Below, piece after piece: positions 1-6,558 of a stretch of DNA of 13,124 nt. Source of the stretch: Isohypsibius dastychi (taxonomy: Eukaryota; Tardigrada; Eutardigrada; Parachela; Isohypsibiidae); contig JAQIWT010001008.1 in the NCBI GenBank assembly GCA_034696485.1, positions 1 through 13,124 of the forward strand, in the 5' to 3' direction. The notes below the pieces were generated by a model. The model did not search any database. It was not told where the DNA came from and was given only the letters and a program-made list of their open reading frames with translations. How positions within the stretch are numbered: the first letter of the stretch is position 1; every line of letters begins with the position of its first letter. The position numbers and the translations under genes are program-made.

Positions 1-25
1 ATAATTTCGAACTTCCACCACTTAC

Positions 26-341
26 CATGAGATTTCTTGGGAAGTCCCAAATGCGTATTCCACAGCGTTTTGAAATCAGCCAGATTTTTAAGCCTGATTG
101 CAGCTGCATTCGGATGGAGAGCTGGATAGAAAGGTCGAGTAACGAGGCCAAATGGAGGCTCAGGCACCCGGATTGAGTCAATTGGACGTCTCTCATGAAG
201 CCAGTATTTCTTCGGGTTATCCGCAGAATGATTCCTGACAAAACTAGCAGTAACCGGAGCCTTGTCCAGAAGAGATGGTTTATTCCAGAAACGCTGGGCA
301 ATGGTGCTACAAAGACGGGAAATGGCAGGCCTCAGGGACAT
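26..341 (-). CDS. First coding exon of a putative mitochondrial protein (partial, runs off left edge)
   Basis: The exon starts at an ATG at 341-339 and ends at a GTAAG donor (GT at 25-24), giving 105 codons plus one base with no stop. The start lies 8 bases after an acceptor TTTTTCAG (ending at 350), which fits spliced-leader trans-splicing with a very short 5' UTR. The N-terminus (MSLRPAISRLCSTIAQRF) is rich in Arg, Ser and Ala and has no acidic residue in the first 20 or so positions, as expected for a mitochondrial targeting peptide. A Pro-rich stretch follows (PEPPFGLVTRPFYPALHP), then a Lys/Leu-rich segment ending in LGLPKKS. I do not recognise the family; a mitochondrial ribosomal or matrix protein is possible but is only a guess. 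The remaining exons lie beyond position 1. Confidence 0.62.
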
Positions 342-358
342 CTTGCAATCTGAAAAAC
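342..358 (-). promoter_or_regulatory. Probable spliced-leader (trans-splice) acceptor
   Basis: On the minus strand TGGTTTTTCAG ends at position 350 and the ATG of the left-edge gene follows after 8 bases. No convincing upstream coding exon was found, so trans-splicing fits better than a cis intron. A cis-spliced 5' UTR exon is not excluded, because a GTGAGT donor lies upstream near 526-531 on the same strand. Confidence 0.45.
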
Positions 359-740
359 CAAAAAAAGGAATTTCCCGTAGATGCCTTGAGCACATAGAAG
401 AGGCCTGCAATTTGCTGAAAAAACTCTTTGAAGAGTATGATATCGTTACAAACTACAGTATAAGGATGAGTTTCTGAATCGGGACATCCAAAATATATAA
501 ATCAAGACAGTAACACACAAAAAAACTCACGTTTTCGGTGTTGAAATAACTAGTCGCTTCGAGTAGGCTTGGTACCGTCAATAACCAGGTCACCCTCCTC
601 AGAATTTTCCCATCCGATGTGGTTAAAATGGATAAAGACGAAATGAAACAAATCCCATGGAAGAAGAAAATTAGAGGACCCCAAACCAAAACCCCAACAA
701 ACGCGAATACTGTACTGATTTATTCTGGTACGTAGGGCCT

Positions 741-761
741 CGTACAGACGTACGCTGTACG
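741..761. repeat. Short inverted repeat CGTACAG-n7-CTGTACG
   Basis: Perfect 7-bp arms at 741-747 and 755-761 flank ACGTACG. The tetramer GTAC occurs four times between 728 and 760, and ACGTCA/CACGTC words follow it up to about 790. It lies about 390 bp upstream of the left-edge gene's start on the minus strand and could be a regulatory element of that gene. Confidence 0.5.
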
Positions 762-1047
762 GCACGTCAGGCAGACTGGTCACGTCAAGTCACGTATCGA
801 AAATAGACAACTTTGCTCAAATTTCGAGTCCACTTCACTTCAGGAAGAAATGACCCAGTTTTAAACTTTTGATCGTGTTCTCGAAGCTTTTGTTTCTCAC
901 CAGTAACCCTGATAACTGGATGGCAGATCTGCTGACAGCCATTTAAACCGCGCAGTTCAATTGCATCTGAGTTGATTCGACGTGCTAACCACATTTATTT
1001 CCCGAGTAAAAGTAGAGTTTGCCGTTATCAGTTGTCTAAGAAAATCT

Positions 1048-1190
1048 CAGTTTAGTAAACTGAAAACCGTAAGCACCAAGAATTCCCGACAAGACGGCAG
1101 TTTACTAAAGTGTTACTGAATACGGACTGTCCGACAGGCGTGACGAAGTCAATTCCCGGCAACGGTCAGCTTACTAAACTGATAATAAAT
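1048..1190. repeat. Left block of the TTACTAAACTG repeat family
   Basis: Three related cores are visible: CAGTTTAGTAAACTGAAAAC at 1048 (itself a palindrome), CAGTTTACTAAAGTG at 1098 and CAGCTTACTAAACTGATAA at 1168. The last two each follow AATTCCCG(A/G)CAA (1081 and 1151), so they form a diverged direct repeat with a period of about 70 bp. The same core continued by GAAAACCG recurs at 12561-12578 near the other end of the window. Identity between units is partial, so this is an old, degenerate copy of a dispersed family. Confidence 0.6.
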
Positions 1191-1424
1191 TGAAGCAGCT
1201 GCTGGCAATTCAACCGATGATGTCATGTTATCAAACTGAATACTTTGCCGAAAAGCTGATATTATCTGCATTTCCATCTTTATCAAAAAACAAATTCCAG
1301 AAAACATTTTGATATTAAAAAAATATCAACCAGATCTAACATATACTCGAGAAAAAACTGAACAAAAAAACAGTACGCTCGAAAGTCTTTGGCCCGGAAA
1401 TCAATCACATGAAAAGGAAAATTA

Positions 1425-3142
1425 TCATTGCTCGCGCTTAAATTCATTTATGGTGTAAATGTCGAATTCGCGAGAGTCGATTTCCTCGTCTTCTGGTGCG
1501 ACGAAATGATCATCTTTTCGACGTTCCATGACGGGAGATTTTGGAAAAGTTTCAGATCGGTATGCCAAGGGTCGGGTGCGGAACATTTTCAGCAATTCGC
1601 AAACCTCAGAGATCGTGATTCGTTTTTGGAAATCCATCCGTGTGCAATCCTTGATCAGCATGTCACTAAAATGACAGATGAACGGTATTGATTGTACCGC
1701 AACTACCGTTAAAATAATTACTCACATCGGTTTCGGATTTCCGGTTGATTTCACAAATTCCAGCTCGAGAAGGGTCATTTCAAGCTCTCGTCTGGTAGCC
1801 GGCTCCGGAAATGGATGACGTCCATTTGAGAACAACTTGTACAGAAGAATCCCGTAAGACCAAACATCCGACGCAAATGTATACCATCCATTCCACAGCA
1901 CTTCCGACGGTGCGTATTCCCAGGGAATGGTGAGATTCTCCTCCCAAGAAGGTTTGAATCTCCCAGTTACATCACTAATCGCCCGGCCAAAGTCGCATAT
2001 TTTCGCTGTGAATAGCCCGTGTTCGGGCTTCAGAAGATTTCCATCCTCGTCCAGAATTTCCGGCGAACTTATATTCAGGAGAACGTTTTTGAGGCATAAA
2101 TCTCGGTGGATGATGAACCGGCTAGCCAGATGTTCTAGCCCACACGCCACATCCAAAGCAACTCGGAAGCAGAAATCGTGGTAGTCTGGAAACGCGGTTT
2201 TCGGACGAGACTTCAGATAACTTTGTAAATCCATATGGCTGGCCTCTTCAAGCAGGATGGAACTTTTGTTGTTTCCGAAGTAGGATCCAACGAAGGAAAC
2301 AACATTTCGATGTGGGATCAGACCGCGAAGAGTTCGGATTTCGTTGTTGATGCGAGCGATCCCATCAGCTTTACTTCCGGTCGTTTCTAGAAGCAGAAAG
2401 TCATATGATGAAATTAGACTGACAATATACGATCAGTTCTTACTCGTAGCACTTTTCATCACAACATGAACAGGATTCTTTTTTCCGCCTGGCATAACGA
2501 TATTTCCTGATGAAATTACTCCGAAGGTTCCCACACCAATTTGGCGCCTGATCGTGAGCCATTTCTCCGGAATCACCATTGGTCTGGGGTAGAGGATAGT
2601 GTAGGTTACAACCTACGAATATGTTCAAATATAACATGGAATCTGGAAAAAGATCACAAATAAAACGAACTTCTCTCGCACGTTCTCGGCGATAACGGCA
2701 GAAGGAATAAAATGCGTAGATCGAGAAAGTCATAACACAGGTGCACGAACAAGCTATTCCAAAAGCAGTCCAGTTGAAAAAACCTGTGAATATAGACGTG
2801 AATCGCATAATAGGGAAGCAGAAAGCCGGAAATGCAAAAAACTTTTGTGATTAAATTCCAGAAATCATGAATTATACTTTTCAACCCACTTTCTCCAGTA
2901 GCATTCCCAGTAGCACTTCCGTTGCTGATCAATGATGCTTCAGACTCGTTAAAGATACGAGCAGAGTGATTATCGACGGTGGTGAAGTTGGAATCTGGAA
3001 AAAAAGCTGAAATCTCGAAATTTGGGATTTTTGCGTTTCTGCTCTTACCTGAATCCACATTTCGATCACGATAGATAGGTCTGCTTACCGCAGGTCCTAA
3101 AACAAGGAACAGAGCAAAGATAACGAAGAAGAATTTGGCCAT
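1425..3142 (-). CDS. Receptor-tyrosine-kinase-like protein with a mini-ectodomain (460 aa, 6 exons)
   Basis: Exons: 3142-3049, 2994-2890, 2783-2671, 2612-2444, 2386-1726, 1665-1425; all junction phases agree. Residues 1-20 form a signal peptide (MAKFFFVIFALFLVLGPAVS). About 50 extracellular residues carry sequons at N34, N40, N47, N56, N62 and N70, and a membrane segment spans about 71-94, followed by basic RYRRERAR. The kinase domain starts near 120: glycine loop GVGTFG (130-135), VMK lysine K157, helix-C glutamate E176, HRDLCLKN at 254-261, DFG at 292-294, APSE at 319-322, then SDVWSYGILLYKLF typical of tyrosine kinases. All catalytic residues are present, so activity is plausible. The tiny ectodomain recalls the nematode KIN-15/KIN-16 group, but I cannot assign an orthologue. 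The start is set by an acceptor at 3160 that removes the longer upstream ATG at 3214. The exon 3-4 junction is the least certain. Confidence 0.85.
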
Positions 3143-3157
3143 GATGGCGATTTCTGA

Positions 3158-3170
3158 TCCTGGAATATCA
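3158..3170 (-). promoter_or_regulatory. Probable trans-splice acceptor of the kinase gene
   Basis: On the minus strand TGATATTCCAG ends at 3160 and the chosen ATG follows after a 17-base leader. Splicing here discards an in-frame upstream ATG at 3214 and leaves a protein that begins with a clean signal peptide. Confidence 0.45.
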
Positions 3171-3247
3171 AATTTGCACAAACTGTTCTCTCGTTTCTGA
3201 AAACCCAACAGCATTCAGTGTGAAGCCGAAAACTGAATCCCCACACA

Positions 3248-3284
3248 TGACGTCAGCAAGGATAGCATTTGCACGACGTCAGCA
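3248..3284. promoter_or_regulatory. CRE-like palindrome TGACGTCA and a second half-matching copy
   Basis: TGACGTCA at 3248-3255 is the perfect cAMP-response-element palindrome bound by CREB/ATF-type bZIP factors. A second CGACGTCA lies at 3274-3281, and both sit inside an identical 10-mer GACGTCAGCA spaced 26 bp apart. They are 106-140 bp upstream of the kinase ATG, a typical promoter distance in a compact nematode genome. Confidence 0.4.
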
Positions 3285-3581
3285 CACTCAACCATTTTGA
3301 TTATGCCACCCCCTACCCTCGGTCTCCCCCTTACCATGTTTACGTCTGAACCGGAAACGTCTTTTCCTGAGAATTCACCAAGTTTTTCGAACTGGAACGA
3401 ACCGCATTTCAGTGATCAATTTTTTTTCAAAACATCATGCCATAAAAGGGAGTCGAGGATCAGAAGCAATCACAAAAAGTTATCACAAAAATTTGCGAGA
3501 AACAAAAGCTGATGAAACAAAGTCAGAGTTCAAGTCAGCAAAAGCTTTGACTGTTTTCATAACAATAAAAGCATGGAAATT

Positions 3582-4880
3582 TTAAAAACGTTTTTGGACC
3601 AGAAGTAGCTCTCCATCATTAAGCAGCTTTCTATTCAGGTCTGCTTCGGCTTCGACTGCATCCTCCAGTCCAGAAAAGTTAACGAAAGCATATCCTCTCT
3701 TGTTTCCGGTTGGTCTGCAGATTATCTGAAAACAGAATGTCCATATTAGCGCCTGGAATTCATAAACCTTCAAACATCGTCAAGGCTCACCTTAAAATTC
3801 AAGTAGTTGTATGGCGCGAAGAGGATATCCAGGAAATCTTCGACGTTGCCTACTCCGAGATTTCCGACGAACAAGGCTGGGCGAGGTGGACTGGGAAGCT
3901 GGATCTGAGGCCTGCCAGAATGACTGCGCTTGACCTCAATCTGTTGTCCTTCAAACGCTGCACCGTTCAGCATTTCCTGGCAAGAAGTCATGGCTTGTTT
4001 CCGGCGGAAGGTCACGAACATTTTTCCGAGCGACTCACCTGTAAAATTCAAAACGTTTCCAAACCCCAGAAAGCAGTTCAAAAAAGACAGAAAACTTACC
4101 AGTTGTTCTGTCAATCAATAACTTCGCAAGACGGACAGAGCTAGCCAGAGATCCGATGGCATACAGGAAGTGGATTGGCTGCCAGTTGCTAGGAATTCTG
4201 CAACAGAAACACACTTCCGGCATACAGTTAGAAGAAATGAAAAGATGCCTGTTACCTGGAAATGTAGAGGACCAAATTCTTGAGAGCGATTTCCGGTGGT
4301 TCAGCAAAAGAAACCTTTGGGAAACAAATTTTGAACATACTTCCGGTACACAAACGCAAATGACCAAAACCTACGTTGATGAGTTTTCCGTGAAGCTCTT
4401 TGAGGTGCAAGGTGGTCACAGCAGCTTGAGCTCCTTCCTGGCTGCTGAATTCCACAAATCCGAACCCATGATGCATACCTGCCCAAAACACCAAAAAACA
4501 TTTCGTATTGGACACGAAATACAAACAAATGGCTGAACCAACCTGTATTCTGGGACTTGACGACATTTGCTCCGAGCACGTTTCCACAGACGCTGAAGAT
4601 TTCAATGAGGTCATGACCCTCAACCTGAAAATAAAAACGAATTGAGTTGTTTCCAGAAAGGAAATGACACTTAATGAAAATCCTTAAAAAAACTCACGTC
4701 AGCTGCCAGTTTTGAAACGATGACCTTTCCCGATGTGGCAATTTGGGAGGGCAAGGCACGAAGAGAGGAAAACCCTGGATTGTGTTCCTCAGCGAATTCC
4801 ACTCCATGCACAGTGAAGATGCCCGATTCCACTTCCGTTTGCAGTGGTTTTCTGAGATTGTTGACATACAAGCTCGCCAT
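3582..4880 (-). CDS. Three-RRM RNA-binding protein (305 aa, 7 exons)
   Basis: Exons: 4880-4698, 4624-4543, 4478-4375, 4314-4256, 4197-4100, 4038-3791, 3725-3582; phases agree throughout. RRM1 covers about residues 52-128 (RNP2 VIVSKL at 53-58, RNP1 GFGFVEF at 93-99). RRM2 covers about 136-213 (RNP2 LVLYIS at 137-142, RNP1 GKMFVTF at 180-186). RRM3 covers about 229-305 (RNP2 LFVGNL at 231-236, RNP1 RGYAFVNF at 268-275) and ends the protein. The first ten residues, MASLYVNNLR, look like an isolated RNP2 strand as at the start of poly(A)-binding proteins, but no full RRM follows. The protein probably binds single-stranded RNA; target and cellular role are not visible. RRM2's RNP1 lacks the usual aromatic in its third position and may bind weakly. 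Intron 3 uses an unusual AAG acceptor. Confidence 0.85.
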
Positions 4881-4914
4881 GATGAACAATCGGTCGGAAT
4901 GCTAAATCACTGCG

Positions 4915-4930
4915 ATACTGGAAAAATAGA
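4915..4930 (-). promoter_or_regulatory. Probable trans-splice acceptor of the RRM gene
   Basis: On the minus strand CTATTTTTCCAG ends at 4918, 37 bases before the ATG at 4880. It is the best acceptor upstream of this start and has no paired donor with coding sequence in front of it. Confidence 0.45.
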
Positions 4931-5213
4931 AGGAGCTGCTCGATAAATAGAAGCGACTTCAAAAAGATGCCTGGGAAAGTTTAAATCGAAGACTGATTTC
5001 GCGAATGCAGACTGAATCGGAATGTGAACTTTCGGAAGCGTGGAATGGGAAAACTCCGCCCCATGCGTGGATTTACCCAAAATCACGCCACCCAATTGGC
5101 CTATTCCAAACCGCCAAATCAAACCAAGCTGATCTGATTACTTGTGTGCAACTGCTCTGCCGCTAAATCCGAAACCGATCGCAAAATTCATTTTCAAATC
5201 TCATCAGCCAGAT

Positions 5214-5219
5214 TTTATT
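5214..5219 (-). terminator. Poly(A) signal AATAAA, coiled-coil gene (distal)
   Basis: AATAAA on the minus strand, about 115 bases after the stop codon at 5334, gives a normal-sized nematode 3' UTR. A second AATAAA overlaps the stop codon itself at about 5337-5332. Confidence 0.5.
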
Positions 5220-5333
5220 GTTAAAAATGAGGTAAGTCTTGAAACGGGTAAAATCGCCTCAAAAACAACCGATCTTTAAACAAACAAATCATTTTCAAAA
5301 CGAGAAGTTGGTAACACTGGAACGAACCAGTCT

Positions 5334-6101
5334 TTATTCGTCAATGGTGATGTCGATGCAGCCCGCCCAAAAAGTTGGATGATCAGCAAGCTTTTTCTTC
5401 ACCTTTAAACAGACCATTCAGAAACACGTTGAATACTGCGAAATCGAACAAGAACTCACATCGCTGACTTCTTTTCGAGCACGTTTGAGCTCTTCCTCCG
5501 CAGTTTTTTGACTTCGAGTCGCGTTGGTCAAGTCCATCTGAACCTAAAACGTAACAGTTCAGAACATACGGAAATATGGAGAACGAAAGTCTACTCACGA
5601 GACGCTTTTCTTTTCGAGAGTCCCGTTCGGAAGTCTCCTTCGCTTTTTTCAATCTCTGAATATCCCGAACATAATTCTGCTTCATCTCTTCCGCATCCTG
5701 AACCGCTTTCTTTCCAGCCTCAAGACGAACTCGCAGGGTCGTCAAATCAGCCTTCAACCCGGTGTTCTCAATCTTGAGCTTGTGGATCTCCGTCTCGCGA
5801 TTCTGACGATCCGATTGATGGAGGTCACTTTGACGCTGGATATCGACGGTCTTTCGTTTCTCAATCAACAACTGCTCTTGAACCTAGAAGAGCGATAATC
5901 AATTGATCATTGTATTAAGATAATCAACGAAATAAATTTCGTACATTGATGAAAAGAATTTACCTTCATAAGTTCTCCTTCGACTTCGCCCATCTTTTTC
6001 TCAGCAGCCAAGAGGTCACTGCGCATGGCCTGGAAAACAGGAACACTATAGTTCGCGGGCTGGTACGCCATCATTGCAGGGATTTTGAAGTTTCGGGACA
6101 T
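5334..6101 (-). CDS. Small coiled-coil protein (191 aa, 4 exons)
   Basis: Exons: 6101-5964, 5883-5599, 5543-5460, 5402-5334; all introns are phase 0. The first 25 or so residues (MSRNFKIPAMMAYQPANYSV) are not charged-rich. From about residue 28 to 165 the protein is almost entirely Glu/Lys/Arg/Gln-rich with Leu, Ile, Val or Ala at heptad-like spacing, so it should form one long coiled coil. It ends in a short tail with FWAGCIDITIDE. No enzymatic motif is present. Such proteins often serve as structural or adaptor subunits, but nothing here identifies a partner. The last intron ends in TTTAAAG, an unusual acceptor, and its exon overlaps a poly(A) hexamer with the stop codon. It lies 453 bp upstream of the RRM gene on the same strand. 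Confidence 0.75.
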
Positions 6102-6558
6102 ATTGGAATAATTGTGAAAACAATTAAAAGAGAAATCGTCGGACGTTGGAAAAATGATGAAGGACTTCTGGTCAGAACAAGAAACCCGAACGAGATTCTG
6201 AACGAAACAGAACGGAACGAACTGAGCGAACAGTCAGGCGCAGGTGGTTGTACGATGTTTCAACCTTGGACGACATCTGTTGTTTGATTGTAATGAAGGG
6301 GCGAGGGGTTTAGGGGGTTCCAGTGACTTAGTCATTTTGGGATAGCCGTTATTTTCGTTATTTTTGTTTCATGTTCCAACGGCTGTTTGTTTCATATTTC
6401 GATTTCGTTTATGGCAAGACATTCCAACCACTTTTATTCAATTGTTTTATTTCGGAACGTTTTGCGCAGATACTCAGGAAAGAGGAGAGGAAATCTCTGT
6501 TCAAAGTTCGCAGGAATCCTTCAGAAAGCATCGAAAAACTGTAAGTCGAATTATGTCT
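6102..6558. other. Intergenic: promoter side of the coiled-coil gene, 3' UTR of the transposase-like gene
   Basis: It contains a degenerate GAAC-rich run (about 6188-6234), a G-rich run with tracts of 4, 4 and 5 G (6298-6317), and a minus-strand poly(A) signal at 6438-6433. No coding potential is apparent; the plus-strand ORFs starting at 6364 and 6387 extend into the antisense of the transposase-like gene and are shadows of it. Confidence 0.5.
6433..6438 (-). terminator. Poly(A) signal AATAAA, transposase-like gene
   Basis: AATAAA on the minus strand, about 120 bases after the stop at 6559, is followed by a U-rich/AT-rich stretch. This supports normal transcript ending for the 947-aa gene. 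Confidence 0.55.

Larger units (their letters stand above)
360..1424. other. Intergenic stretch: upstream of the left gene, repeat block, 3' side of the kinase gene
   Basis: No ORF here can be joined by splice sites into a convincing gene. The stretch holds a GTAC-rich inverted repeat (741-761) and a block of TTACTAAACTG-type repeats (1048-1190). From about 1270 to 1424 it is AT-rich and probably contains the 3' UTR of the kinase gene. The nearest AATAAA on the minus strand is at 999-994, which is far from the stop at 1425, so the kinase may use a variant poly(A) signal. The minus-strand ORF at 994-785 is discussed under rejected items. Confidence 0.5.
3143..3581. other. Intergenic: kinase promoter region and 3' side of the RRM gene
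   Basis: The stretch contains a probable trans-splice acceptor (3160), a duplicated GACGTCAGCA motif (3249-3258 and 3275-3284) and a C-rich run on the plus strand (3309-3330, C tracts of 5, 3 and 5). The ORF at 3297-3512 on the plus strand has low-complexity content and no gene-like features. No AATAAA is visible downstream of the RRM gene stop. Confidence 0.5.
4881..5333. other. Intergenic: RRM gene promoter region and 3' UTR of the coiled-coil gene
   Basis: It holds the trans-splice acceptor at 4918, a short palindrome CCAATTGG (5092-5099) with GC-box-like CCGCCCCA nearby (about 5057-5064), and, on the minus strand, a poly(A) signal AATAAA at 5219-5214. I see no gene here; the minus-strand ORF at 5122-4907 has no recognisable features. 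Confidence 0.45.

Noticed and set aside
453-689. Minus-strand hydrophobic ORF (MVWGPLIFFFHGI) with a GTGAGT donor near 531
   Set aside because: It could be a cis-spliced leader exon of the left-edge gene, but that gene has a convincing mitochondrial presequence at its own ATG right after a strong acceptor; coding use of this ORF is unsupported.
785-994. Minus-strand ORF of 69 codons starting MWLARRINSD, with a GTGAG donor at 900 that would make a 94-nt first exon
   Set aside because: No acceptor was found that joins this exon in frame to any downstream exon; the best candidate (about 776) leads to a stop within 20 codons. No known domain is visible.
2643-2671. 28-bp intron in the kinase gene ending at TTTTTCCAG
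   Set aside because: Too short for a nematode intron and it leads to a stop. Using the TTCGTAG acceptor (exon from 2612) gives a 58-bp intron and an open frame into the glycine-rich loop.
1425-6101. Possible operon of kinase, RRM and coiled-coil genes
   Set aside because: All are on the minus strand, but the gaps (about 440-455 bp) exceed the usual nematode operon spacing of about 100 bp, and the kinase has promoter-like motifs of its own.
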